Shown in pieces: positions 10,852 through 20,660 of a stretch of DNA of 64,000 bases. The stretch is from positions 44,344,252 to 44,408,251 of the forward strand of contig OX328096.1 in the NCBI GenBank assembly GCA_946811185.2, read 5' to 3'. Source of the stretch: Hippopus hippopus. Lineage: Eukaryota; Mollusca; Bivalvia; Cardiida; Cardiidae. The notes under the pieces were generated by a model that was not told the DNA's origin, made no database searches, and was given only the letters and a program-made list of their open reading frames with translations. Numbering within the stretch: position 1 is the first letter of the stretch; every line of letters starts with the position of its first letter. Both the position numbers and the translations under genes were made by a program.

Positions 10852-11286
10852 CAGCAACGACATCAACAATCAGTTTGAAATTATTCACATCTATCAGTCT
10901 GTGGGTGAAAACTGCCAACAGAACGATAGACCATAATTGGTCTGCAACACACGAAAAGGGGCATTCGGACATTTGCGTAAAGTGTCGTCTCGGATCAGCC
11001 TGCGCAGTCCGCGCAGGCTAATCCGAGACGGCACTTTACGACTATATTAGATTTTGTGCTACAGTAGACTTGCGCAAAACGGAAAATCACATAAAAACGG
11101 AAGGTGTCGTTTCAGATTAGCCTGCGCGGACTGTGTCGGCTGATCCGAGACGATACTTTACGCAAATGTCCGAATGCCCCTTTTCGTGTGTTGCAGACCA
11201 ATTATGGTCTATCGTTCTGTTGGCAGTTTTCACCCACAGACTGATAGATGTGAATAATTTCAAACTGATTGTTGATGTCGTTGCTG
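10852..11286. repeat. Inverted repeat, 131-bp identical arms around a MITE-D
   Basis: 10852-10984 and 11154-11286 are reverse complements with no difference that I can see over about 131 bp. About 88 bp of each arm lies outside the enclosed MITE-D. The pair of look-alike open frames on opposite strands here results from this symmetry. Confidence 0.85.
10940..11203 (+). mobile_element. MITE-D copy inside inverted repeat
   Basis: Ends GGTCTGCAACACACG and CGTGTGTTGCAGACC. It contains the two family palindromes at about 10994-11027 and 11113-11149. The interior of the second has drifted (GACTGTGTCGGCTG), although the outermost arms are identical. Confidence 0.85.
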
Positions 11287-11448
11287 GCCATATTAAAAAT
11301 CGAATGTCACGGAAAACTTTTTGTCAACGTAAACGTTTTCAGACAGATTTCGATAGATATTGTGACCTGTGTTTTTTTTTTTGAGTGGAGCATTTCAATT
11401 TGAAGAACGGCAAAACGATGTATTTCCGGCAAAGAAATGTACTATGCT

Positions 11449-11709
11449 CTGTACCATGCTCTGTGAAAAGGGGTTTGGCACCTCTTCTAAAAGCATCGAC
11501 CAGAGAAGCCGGCGCAGTCCGCGCAGGCTGACCTAACTCGAAACTTTTACTGCTGGTCAATTTCCTAAATGTCAAAGATCAGTCTACCTCATGACGCAGT
11601 AGGTTCTTAGACAAAATGAATTTTATGGATCTATAATTATATGACGACTTGCTTTGTATGATACATAACGGAAATCATTAGACCCCCTTTTGCCAGAGTG
11701 CTGCACAAA
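11449..11709 (+). mobile_element. MITE-C copy
   Basis: Left ACCATGCTCTGTGAAAAGG, right CCCCTTTTGCCAGAG then TGCTGCAC. Palindrome about 11509-11533 with one arm mutated (GCCGGCGCAGTCCGCGCAGG). Confidence 0.8.
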
Positions 11710-12074
11710 TGCAATGATAATACGAAGATATAAAGTCATTGAGCGGATCGAAGGAGGTCTATACTACGAAAAGGGTCCATCAAAGTACTATTAAACTAAT
11801 CAAGGTTATTTATGAAGTGGAAAATATCCGCTATAAATCAGAGGGGCCTCTCAAGGGTAATAAACAAGTTTCAATTCGGATATTATTTTTGGGTAACTTT
11901 TGATGTCTTCGTTGAGTGATTTACAAGCATGCTTGAACGTAATAACCCGGGGGGAAAAAGGACTTTAATTCTAGGATCAAAGGACTGGAAGTACTGAATT
12001 CTTCATTGGATTGACTTTCGATGCACAGTCCCATCTCATCAGATTCTGCACCATTCTAGATCCATTTCTTTTCT
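11710..12074. other. Unassigned interval
   Basis: No element seen. It immediately precedes the LINE RNase H remnant and may include further decayed LINE sequence that I cannot recognise. Confidence 0.35.
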
Positions 12075-12391
12075 AAATTCTTGGTCAATCTCACAGGTAC
12101 ACTTGAACCAGAAGTTCAAGAAACTTTTAGTTTGTTAAGTTCTAAAACTCATGAATGGAATCAAACAGACTGGTTTTATACTGGCTTCAAAGTCGAACTG
12201 GCTTCAGCGGTGATGAAAAAGCAGATGGTATTACCAAAACCGACCTTGGATTATCTCTTTCTAGTAGCGAAGTCCTTTACAATGAGTTTAAAGCTTTTAT
12301 TTTTACAAACATCAAACAGCTCGGAACCTTTCTGGCAATCTTGGCCGAACTGATGTTATGTCTTCGAGATCAGAATGAGAACACTGTCTAG
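12075..12391 (+). pseudogene. Decayed RNase H tail of a non-LTR retrotransposon
   Basis: In the frame starting at 12155 the translation includes LYWLQSRTGFSGDEKADG, then TKTDLGLS and VLYNEFKAFI. This follows the RNase H end of Jockey/I-type LINE polyproteins: a W-x-P-S-H-x-G-I segment, then G-N-E-x-A-D, whose Asp is the last catalytic residue, then a Y-x-x-F-K segment. A neighbouring frame upstream gives VQETFSLLSSKTHE (helix before the W-x-P-S-H strand). Another downstream gives FWQSWPN, like the usual W-Q-x-x-W. So at least two frameshifts are needed, and the His of P-S-H has become Arg. This is a dead fragment. The reverse transcriptase is not present next to it. The assignment rests on motif order, not on a database search. 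Confidence 0.65.
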
Positions 12392-12430
12392 AATGGTTGG
12401 TTAATACAGCATTAAGAATGAACAAAAACA

Positions 12431-12698
12431 TATGAGCCATGCTCTGTGAAAAGGGGGCTTAATGCATCTGCGAAAAGTATCGACCCAGGTCAACCTGCAC
12501 AGTCCGCGCAGGCTGATCTGGGCCGAAACTTTTCGCTATTGGTTAATTTTCCGCATGTTAAATGACCAGTATATCTAATGATTTCGCCGGTCGTTAGACA
12601 AAATGGATTTCATGGATCAATGATCATGTGATGACTTGCTTGGTATCTTGGATCACGGAGGTGCATTAAGCCCCCTTTTGCCAGAGCATGGCTCATAT
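12431..12698 (+). mobile_element. MITE-C, reference copy
   Basis: This 268-bp copy shows the family plan. Terminal repeats are of about 38 bp: ATGAGCCATGCTCTGTGAAA at the left, and TTTTGCCAGAGCATGGCTCA at the right. A palindrome (about 12480-12530) sits close to the left end with core CCTGCACAGTCCGCGCAGG. An asymmetric interior contains GACAAAATGGATTTCATGGA and GATGACTTGCTTGGTAT. No TTAA target is seen; the ends sit in AT-rich ATAT context. No coding capacity. The mobilising enzyme is unknown. Confidence 0.85.
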
Positions 12699-12703
12699 AT
12701 TTA

Positions 12704-12971
12704 TATGAGCCATGTGCACTGTGAAAAGGGAGTTTAATGTATCTTCAAAAAGTGTCGACCCAGGTCAGCCTGCGTAATCTGCGCAAGCTGACCTGTGCAG
12801 AAACCTTTTGCTATTTGTAAATTTTCAGCATGTCAAAGGACCATTCTACCTCAAGATCCAGTCGATTGTTAGTCTACATGGATTTTATGGATCAATGATT
12901 ATGTGACGACTCTTTTGGTATTATGGATCACGGAGATACATTAAACCCTCTTTGCCAGAGCATTGCTCGTA
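12704..12971 (+). mobile_element. MITE-C copy, tandem with the previous one
   Basis: Same orientation, five bases after the previous copy. The two copies differ throughout (for example CCTGCGTAATCTGCGCAAGC in the palindrome), so this is a second insertion rather than a recent duplication. Confidence 0.8.
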
Positions 12972-13268
12972 TCCAAAATTTATTGGTCATTCATTTACCT
13001 AAACAGCGTGCTGTCATTTTCATTTCGGAAGAAAGCACCCGGATGTTGCAGAGCTCTTTGAATAGAGTATACATTATCCCACAGAGAGGACAGCGTAAAT
13101 CGAAGATCGGACTTGAAGTGTTGTATATCTCTGATTTTGATCTTCAGTGTCAGCAAGCCAAACTAAGTTGTAAAAGGTTCCCCCATGGGAAAAGTTCCTA
13201 CAATAAAATTTTTAGCACACGACAAAATCTTTGACTGTACCAGAATGAAAGCATTCTCAGACGATAAT

Positions 13269-13498
13269 TTAACTCTTTACCAAACGGCAAAATTTTAGAC
13301 TTGTCTAAATTGAAAGCAGTTGCAGATGACAAAATAAACATTACTCAAAAATGGAAACTTGACTTTGGAAGAGTAGAAAAACATTGTGGAAAAAGGAGAA
13401 AATGCTGGTTACCAGCATTTTCTCCTTTTCCCACAATATTTTCAGAAGGCTTCTTCCTCAGGGTCGTTAAAACCAGGGATTGTTTGGTAAAGGGTTAA
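13269..13498 (+). mobile_element. MITE-B copy, full length
   Basis: TTAA at 13269-13272 and 13495-13498. Palindrome at about 13380-13441, nearly perfect. First of three abutting MITE-B copies. Confidence 0.9.
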
Positions 13499-13651
13499 AT
13501 GTAGCCAAAATGAAACGAATTGTCATTGAAAGAATAGAAAACGTTGTAGGAAAAGGAGAAAATGCTGGTTACCACCATTTTCTCCTTTTTCCTACAATTT
13601 TTAATAAAGACTTTTACCTACAGGTTGTTAAAACACGGACTTGTTTATTAA
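13495..13651 (+). mobile_element. MITE-B copy, left end missing, abutting the previous copy
   Basis: The left quarter is absent: after the TTAA of the previous element, sequence resumes inside the family (GTAGCCAAAATG). Both arms carry a matched change, TTGTAGG at 13544 and CCTACAA at 13591, where the family has TTGTGGG and CCCACAA. It ends TTAA 13648-13651. Confidence 0.8.
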
Positions 13652-13881
13652 CCCTTTACCACGCAAAACCCAAGTTTTAACAACCCTGAAAAAAAGATGG
13701 CTTTTGAAAATATTGTGAAAAAAGGAGAAAATGCTGGTAACCAGCATTTTCTCCCTTTCCCAAAATATTTTTTCTACCCTGTCAGAAACGAATTTCATCG
13801 ATTGAGCAACAGCTAGTTTTTGGCCTATAACAGATTTGAATTTGGAGATGCCTAAAACTTTGTCGTTTAGTTAAGCGTTAA
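13648..13881 (-). mobile_element. MITE-B copy, full length
   Basis: Shares TTAA 13648-13651 with the previous copy and runs in the opposite orientation to the final TTAA near 13878-13881. Palindrome about 13707-13770, centre CTGGTAACCAG. Confidence 0.85.
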
Positions 13882-14442
13882 AGGCTAAATGAAAATAAAG
13901 ACAAAACGTCCAGAAACATTATACAGACGGCGTCCTTTCGGGAAAACCTATTATCTTGACAACCCGAAACACGTTCCAGAATTTTATCAAAGACAAATCG
14001 AAAACAACGTGGCGCGAATCATTCAATTTCTTTTCCTGAAAAATGATTTGATAGATTTCAAATTATTTGTTTTCATTGAATTAAATATTTGTAGAGAGGT
14101 TTCTTGTTTTTGTTACCCGCGAGACGGGTTGTCATTTTGCGACAGTATAATCATTATGGCGGGGGCTAATTTCTGACAAACTAATTACAGCATGTCTATA
14201 CAATGAAGTTAAGACGCTACATCAACTGTCAAAAACCCGTCAACTGTCGAATTACGGAACAAAAAACAACAGCAAAAGTCTTCAAACGTGGAGTCGCGAT
14301 GGGATCGAGCTTTCCTGGAAAAAATAAAGATAGAAAAATAGTTAAAGTTCTCTCTTGTATTGTTTTTCTTTTCCTGGATTTGAATGGAATCGATGACAAA
14401 GTAACTGGCTGCTTTTCCCCACGAAAGAGCAACGAACATATT
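13882..14442. other. Unassigned interval
   Basis: Contains a 95-codon open frame (13889-14176) and overlapping frames on both strands at 14203-14472 with no recognisable similarity. Nothing else seen. Confidence 0.35.
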
Positions 14443-14677
14443 GACTTTTTACCACACAACAACAACAACTAAAAAAAAACTTGACTTGACCAAACTGAAA
14501 GCACTTTGCAGGCTACTAACTGGATGAAGCTCATATGATCTGATTTTTCCTTGAAAGGATGGAAGACATGGTAGGAAAAGGAGAAAATATTTTTTATCAG
14601 CATTTTCCCGTTCTCCCACAGTGTTTCTGTCTACCCTAGAGTAGTTAAAACTCGGGTTTATGTGATTAAGGGTTGAT
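14443..14677 (+). mobile_element. MITE-B copy, diverged
   Basis: Left TTTTTACCACACAAC with an expanded AAC run. Palindrome about 14565-14629 interrupted at its centre (ATATTTTTTATCAGCAT). Right ACTCGGGTTTATGTGATTAA. Confidence 0.7.
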
Positions 14678-14691
14678 ATACTCATACATGT

Positions 14692-14909
14692 AAACCCTTA
14701 GAGTGCTTAGCGGGACTCAAGGACTTTTTGCAGACAGTGTAGATCAAGATCAGACTGCACAGAGCGTGCAATCTGATCTTGGATCTACACTGTCCGATAA
14801 GGTGATATAATTTTCCAGAAAAATACTAGTACATGTGAAGTAGCAAAATTTGGGTTTTTACTATCGGTTTTGAAAGTTTCGTCTTATTTATTTAGCGGGA
14901 TAAGGGTTG
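14692..14909 (+). mobile_element. MITE-A copy
   Basis: AAACCCTTAGAGTGCTTAGC left, palindrome about 14732-14795 (core CTGCACAGAGCGTGCA), right AGCGGGATAAGGGTTG. Confidence 0.85.
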
Positions 14910-14923
14910 AGAAAATAGTCATA

Positions 14924-15119
14924 GACCTTGGTTCGTAGTCACCAACCATTCTTAAGAATGTTCTTAGTCTTATTCTTAAGAATTTTCAACATTTGAAAGT
15001 AACATAACTTCTGATTGGCTAAACCGAATGGTTTAGCCAATCAGAAGTTGTGTTACTTTCAAAATCTATCAGTAGACCAAGAATATTCTTAAAATGGTTG
15101 GTGTATACGGACCCTGGTC
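14924..15119. mobile_element. Repeat E, reference copy with perfect hairpin
   Basis: Outer ends are inverted: GACCTTGGTTCGTAGTCACC and ACGGACCCTGGTC. The centre is a palindrome with arms 14994-15025 and 15030-15061 (one mismatch, 4-base spacer) built on CTGATTGGCTAAACC. CCAAT-box-like CCAATCAG is carried in both directions. MITE-like, class unknown. Confidence 0.75.
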
Positions 15120-15161
15120 TGCTGTAACACGAAATTTCATTTGCGAAAGGTACAAAGATAA

Positions 15162-15405
15162 TTAACGCTTAAACCAATTGGTCTCGTGTTTTAACGATCC
15201 CGAAGAAGGAGGCTTTTGAAATAAAAGAAGCTGTTGAAAGCATTGAAGGGAAAGGAGATATGGTTTGTAATCTGCATTTTCTCCTTCTCCCACAATGTTT
15301 CTATCGTATCAAAACAGGAATCATCTTTCTAGCTATATTCACACAGTTGTCTTAAAATGCTTTGAAGTATAAAATCTTGTGTGTTTTTTTTTTGTAAAGA
15401 GTTAA
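15162..15405 (-). mobile_element. MITE-B copy, diverged
   Basis: Starts TTAACGCTTAAACCAATTGG and ends AAAGAG then TTAA at 15402-15405. The palindrome is imperfect (GGAAAGGAGATATGG against CATTTTCTCCTTCTCC). A T run is expanded at about 15384-15393. Confidence 0.7.
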
Positions 15406-15651
15406 CTCTCTGACAAAATTCGGCTAAGTGCTAAAAAACTAAGCCTATGCATATGAGTTTATATCATACATGAGCAAAAAAGGTGATTTAGTATGATAAA
15501 CTATTCAAAACGTGGGGTGAAAAGAAATTACCTTTTTGAACATGTTTTTATATTATATATGTCTAATATATAACGAAAACTTTAGACGTTAGACAATAGT
15601 TTATTGGGATCATGATGTAATTCGTCTTTCGTTGATTTATTTGAAAAATAC

Positions 15652-15892
15652 ATGAGCCATGCATTGTGAAAAGGGGGCTTAATGTACCTGCAAAAAGTAT
15701 CGACCCAATTTGTCTGCGCAGTCCACGCAGGCTGACGTGGATTGAAACTTTTTGCTACCCGTCAATTTTCTACATGTTAAAGTACCAGCCTGCCTTATGA
15801 ATGAGATTTTATGGATCCGATATCATGTGATGACTTGCTTAGAATAATGGACCATGGAAAGGTTTTGCCAGAGCACGGCTCATATATATCAT
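15652..15892 (+). mobile_element. MITE-C copy, internally shortened
   Basis: Intact left end ATGAGCCATGCATTGTG. The right end GGTTTTGCCAGAGCACGGCT has lost the GATGCATTAAGCCCCC segment. Palindrome about 15701-15745. Confidence 0.8.
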
Positions 15893-16176
15893 ATGATTAA
15901 TTGAATCAAAGTCATCCGTCATCCGTCAACGCCTTAAAGTTTGTATTCATTTATGATGAGTGAAACTTTACTGTCTCTGACCTTGAAATTCAATACATGT
16001 AGTGCTACATAGCACAGCACAGCACAGTCCAACACGATACAACACAACTGAAAACAAGACAACACAAACCAACATAGCATGGTATAACTTTTTCTTCATA
16101 ACAAAGAGCAAACAAAATAGCAGTAAAAAAGGAAGATACTACTACAGCAAGAATACTATACCTACAAAATCACACT

Positions 16177-16386
16177 TTAACCCTTAGGCTGCTAAGCGCG
16201 ACTCACTGACCTTTTGCGGACAGTGTAGATCAAGATCAGACTGCACAGTACGTGCAGTCTGATCTTGGATCTACACTGTCCGATGAGGAAATATTATTCC
16301 CAAAACATAACTGTGAAATAGTAATATTTGGGATTTTACTATCAAATTGAAAATTTCATTTTAGTTATTTAGCAAGATAAGGGTTG
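16177..16386 (+). mobile_element. MITE-A copy, full length
   Basis: TTAACCCTTAGGCTGCTAAG at left, palindrome about 16217-16282 with arms near perfect, right AGCAAGATAAGGGTTGA. Confidence 0.9.
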
Positions 16387-16404
16387 AGACCTTATACAGA
16401 CAGT

Positions 16405-16637
16405 TTAACCCTTTATGAAACAATCCCGTGTTTCATCGACCCCTACGAAGAAGGCTTTTGAAAACAGGAGGAAAAGTAAAAGAATGCTGGAAACCAGCAT
16501 TGCATTCTTTGCTTACTATTTTTTATACCTTTTTAAAGACAAATTTCATCGTTCAAGACACATCTAATAAATAATTTGTCTGGGAATGCTTTCAATTTGA
16601 ACCAGTCTAAGATTTTGCCGCCTAGTAAGGAGTTATT
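16405..16637 (-). mobile_element. MITE-B copy, centre altered
   Basis: TTAACCCTTTATGAAAC left. The palindrome is shortened and shifted (AAAGAATGCTGGAAACCAGC, then ATTGCATTCTTTGC). Right TTTTGCCGCCTAGTAAGGAG. Confidence 0.75.
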
Positions 16638-17667
16638 TCCTTATTACCGCCTGAAAGACGTTTTTACTAGGTTAGATCAGATCATATTAGATGACTGAAA
16701 ACGCCATTGTGAACGTGGATAATTGTACAACTCTATGGTTTATTACCGGACATTTTTGTTACAAGAGGTACAGCACCTTGAGCAGTCCAAATTCTCGTAC
16801 CGACTGCGTTCATTCTTTGGATTGGATGGGGGTAACAGAAAAAGTTGTTGCACTCCTTTCATCAAGCAAACCTATGACCTTTTCCTGTTACCACTCGAAT
16901 CATTATCACTGCAAATAACTCTCAATTTCAGAAAGAGTGTTCTGTGTCCCCTATCCTTCTGAGCTAAATGGTCCAGATATACGTTTCCAACATAATATGA
17001 AATTTAAGAGGTCGTACTCTTGACGTATTTTAAAACCATTGAAGAAAAATGAGCAATTGCTTGTCAAAAGCGATAGCTATTTTTCCTTTCAATGCTACCT
17101 AAACACTTAAGAATAATATATATTTCGTTCCGTCAAATGTTTCACCTTTTGTAAAACAAATGTTTAGTAGTTTTAAAGTTAGATTGAACTGTAATGGAGT
17201 AAGAATGTTCTTTTCATTGTCAATCATTCATTATTGGGAGAGACGTAGATCGCTCCCCGTTGTAAGTTTTCTGTTGAGAAGACTTAATCCGTTATCGTAT
17301 ATAATTTGTACTGTCATGTCACAGTCACTGTGGCGAGCTGGAAATGCGCTATTGTCAAAATAATTCCGCTGGAGATGAAATCGAATGACAGCCTCGTGAA
17401 GATAATTATTTCGGAGGTGCGCAAGGGGAATTGCTCGTTAATATCCTGTCAAATCAATCTCATTTATTCTGAACTAGTACCATTAACTGCGGCTCCATGC
17501 CTGAAATTTACAAGGCATCCGGCAAAGAATGAACAATTACGCAACAATATAGTTCAGGGAGATTCTGGAAAGCACTGCCTATCAAATTTAACATGGCTTG
17601 TGGCGTTGTGAAAGGGGTGCGATATATGCTACTTAGTGTATGTAATTTGTTCGGTTAAATACTTACC

Positions 17668-17670
<3 letters not shown>
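16638..17670. other. Repeat-free interval of about 1 kb
   Basis: No recognised element. Overlapping open frames at 16691-16962 and 17160-17611 (up to 101 codons) show no domain. Confidence 0.4.

Positions 17671-17731
<61 letters not shown>
17671..17731 (+). repeat. (GA)30 microsatellite
   Basis: Uninterrupted GA dinucleotides, followed by GTTTCTACATACATG and, 35 bases on, a degraded MITE-B. Confidence 0.95.
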
Positions 17732-17735
<4 letters not shown>

Positions 17736-17765
17736 TACATACATGTATTAACGTTACTGCTATCG

Positions 17766-17938
17766 ACAGACGATCCCGTTAGAAGAAAGCTTTTGAAAAA
17801 AATGAGGGACACAGAGAAAATATTAGTAACCTGCATATTTTGGTTTTCTTACTTTGTTATCTAATCAAATGAGCCACAATTAATTCATTGTCTGCAAATG
17901 CCTTTAATATTAGTCTAAAATTTTGTTGTCGGGTACCC
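17766..17938 (-). mobile_element. MITE-B remnant
   Basis: GACGATCCCGTTAGAAGAAA, then AGTAACCTGCAT at the eroded centre, then GTCTGCAAATGCCTTTAAT and TTTTGTTGTCGGG. Both ends are lost. Confidence 0.6.
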
Positions 17939-18559
17939 TCAGCTGATGGCTTTTTGTGCCTTGGAGCAGATCAGATCGCATAGTCCATTATGACCACCCA
18001 TGTTTGACACGGGTGTTTTTAGTATCGTCTTCTATAAATTTGCAGTTACATGTAGTTGTGTTTCTGAGTGCAGATAAGAAATAGTGGTCAGACCAAAACG
18101 TAAAAGGGTTACGACCAGTTTCTGTCGTTACATTGTAAACTTGTATCCTGCAAAGGTTCTCCGTGTTTTTGACCGATTAGACTTTTCCCCTGAATTGCAC
18201 ATATAAATTCCCGTGCTTAAACTCAGCCGAAAGTATCGGCCGTGTGAACTTGCTAGCTCTACAAAGAATCATTCCCACGCGTGCGCACGTCCCACAGGAA
18301 ATGTGACCAAAGATTATAGCCTGTCCCTTGTTACGTCTGGGCATAGAAACTATTAAATATTCCTAATCATGATACTGATAAGGCCAGTAAAACAGGCTTA
18401 ATGAAACATTCTGAAACTCGTGGCGCCAGCTAATTGAGGAAAACACAGAATAATTTTTGCTCCTTTCACTAATGGGCAAAAATTCTCATGCAGAGGTTGT
18501 TGTCGCACCTCTTTCCTCCAAAATGAAATAAATGACGATTAACACACAATCATCGGCAG

Positions 18560-18680
18560 ACGATATTTGCGCCTTACAGCCGAATACTTTAGAAAACATT
18601 TTGGCTGAAGGCAAAACTGAGAAATTGCTGGTAACGAGCACCAACCGCAACCCAAAACACATTCCACGACACGGTTTTTG
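18560..18680. mobile_element. Possible MITE-B remnant
   Basis: AGAAAACATTTTGGCTGAAG and AAATTGCTGGTAACGAGCA resemble a left arm and centre. The right half is absent or unrecognisable. Confidence 0.35.
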
Positions 18681-18685
18681 TATCT

Positions 18686-18892
18686 GTTTCAGAAGATAAA
18701 GTTTTGAGACTTGTCAAAACTGAAAGCATGTACAGACGACAACGTCGATAACTGAAACTAGTCTTTTGAACGGAAGAACATTATAGTGGGAAAAAGAGAA
18801 AATACTTACCGGCATTTCCGTTTTCAAACAATAAAATAAAATCTTTTCTATAGTCCTTAAAATGGAAATGTTTGGTAAAGAGTCAAACTTTT
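18686..18892 (+). mobile_element. MITE-B copy, diverged
   Basis: AAGTTTTGAGACTTGTCAAA and GAAAGCATGTACAGACGAC match the left half. The palindrome is damaged (AGAAAATACTTACCGGCATT). Right TGTTTGGTAAAGAGTCAA. Confidence 0.65.
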
Positions 18893-18917
18893 CCATCCAA
18901 ATGGCATTAAAATAGAG

Positions 18918-19005
18918 TATATCGTCGGTTAACTTCAAAAACCTCGTAACTACAGCTTGAACCAAGCTGTAGTTACGAGGTTTTTGAAGTAAACCGACGA
19001 TATAT
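18918..19005. repeat. Hairpin with 41-bp arms and 5-base loop
   Basis: Arms 18918-18958 and 18964-19004 match with a single mismatch; the core is AACCTCGTAACTACAGCTT. It does not belong to families A-E. Too long and too perfect for a typical animal microRNA precursor. Confidence 0.85.
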
Positions 19006-19039
19006 GTTATGATATGTTTTTCTGCTAGACTCGACACAC

Positions 19040-20550
19040 AGACGCAGCACTAGAGGACCCGTCGTTCCAGGTCACGTGACGGTCAAGTTCAGCCATAAAT
19101 ATAACATATACGTCCACCAAATTTGTCCGTTTCTGACAGGTAGGTTGGCGGTGTGGGCATTATCGTTTACTTAGTTGTGTCAAATATCACACTAAATTTG
19201 ACAGCCTGTTCATTATTTTACTACTTATTGTCCGTTTTCTTCTTAAATGGGATTTACTCCTCATCTATTACAGAAATACGAGCCAATCCTTTCTGCGATA
19301 TATTATTTTGTTGGTAATGATACATGATCCTGTTCACTCTTCCAGCACAAAGTATATAACTAAACTCAACTGAGATAATTTTATTTTGGTATTCGGAAAA
19401 TAAGATTTTGTCATTTACCATTTAAGAAAATAACAAGATTAAATATAGCTCAAAAATGTACATATACAATTAAGAATTAAAGTACTGAACGTTTTGACAG
19501 ATTAGCGAATGTGGACTTAGCTGCGGTGATAAAGATAAAACTTGGTTGGGTCGTACAAGATTAAAGAAAAATGGTCAAACCCTGTTATTAAGTCATGTCC
19601 GGTTTGGTCCGGTTATTAAGTCTGATGGGACGGTTCGGCCAATCCGGTCTTCAAGTTCAATTCAGATCATTCCGATGACGTTACCGCTCATAGCAATGTA
19701 TTTGTCACAATAGGAAAGGCCATGTTCGGAAAATTCTGTTTGTTGATCTTTGACTGAAAAAAGCAAATGAAGAATATATCAGTTTGATAATTTGACATCT
19801 GAATGCTATCTAGAGTTCACTTTTAAATGAACTTTCTTTGCTTTTTCACTTTATCATCGATCGGACGAACTCGTAGCCAGACTACATCCACAACACTCAC
19901 AAAAAAATGCAAGGTTTAAAAAGGTTGGGCTGGCTTTAGTAAAGATGAGTCTGATTTGTATCTGTCAATGACTTTATTTAGATATAAGCTAACATCTTGT
20001 CCCTTTACGATGACATTTTGTTCAGTCTATGACTTAGTAATCAGAAACCTTTCAAATTGGAGGGGCAGAGATGTTGTAGTTCATGTCAACATGGTCATAT
20101 ATGTATTTAACGGAATTACAATTTCTAACAGAGAGCTATTTTCTGTGGTGCAGTATTATACGACTTTGTTTTCTTTTTCTACATTTGAATCTGGGTCACT
20201 TCTCTCGATGTCAATAGACTAGCGATCGCTCGTCTAAAAATCAAAACATATGACTAATCGCAAATTGTAGGCCTATTTATGATATTGATGGTTATTTAGA
20301 AAACTTTTATAAATCTTGTACCTTTTTTGATAGATTTTGCAGGGCTTTTTTTTTTAGATGGCATTATCCTATTTTATTTAGCAATTATAAACTAATGAAT
20401 GAATAAATATTTTGATCTCAATTCGCAGTATTTTGTACAAATACTTAAAAAATGATATCTGATTCTAAACCATAACTCTTTTGACAACTGAATAAATGAT
20501 CCACTAACACTGATCTTAGGATTTTTTTTTATTTTCTTAAAGGCTTGAGT
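19040..20550. other. Element-free interval of 1.5 kb
   Basis: A GC-richer patch with CCGGTTTGGTCCGGTTATTA and CGGCCAATCCGG lies at about 19600-19650. An 88-codon frame at 19956-20222 has no similarity I recognise. Confidence 0.4.
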
Positions 20551-20554
20551 AAAT

Positions 20555-20660
20555 AAGCGAACAGTATAAGTCAAAGATCAGACTGCATGTTCTGTACTAT
20601 GCAGTCTGATCGTGATCTATGGTGTCCACAGAAGCTCCTTGTTTCGCCTATAGCCCTTAA
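20555..20660 (-). mobile_element. MITE-A remnant
   Basis: AAGATCAGACTGCATGTTCT, then TATGCAGTCTGATCGTGATC with a lengthened loop, then GTGTCCACAGAAG. Outer parts are unrecognisable. Confidence 0.55.

Noticed and set aside
10688..11384. Two open frames with the same N-terminal sequence on opposite strands, as a duplicated gene
   Set aside because: The shared sequence is the two arms of an inverted repeat, not a coding duplication.
18918..19005. microRNA precursor
   Set aside because: Arms are too long and almost perfect with a 5-base loop; inverted duplication is more likely.
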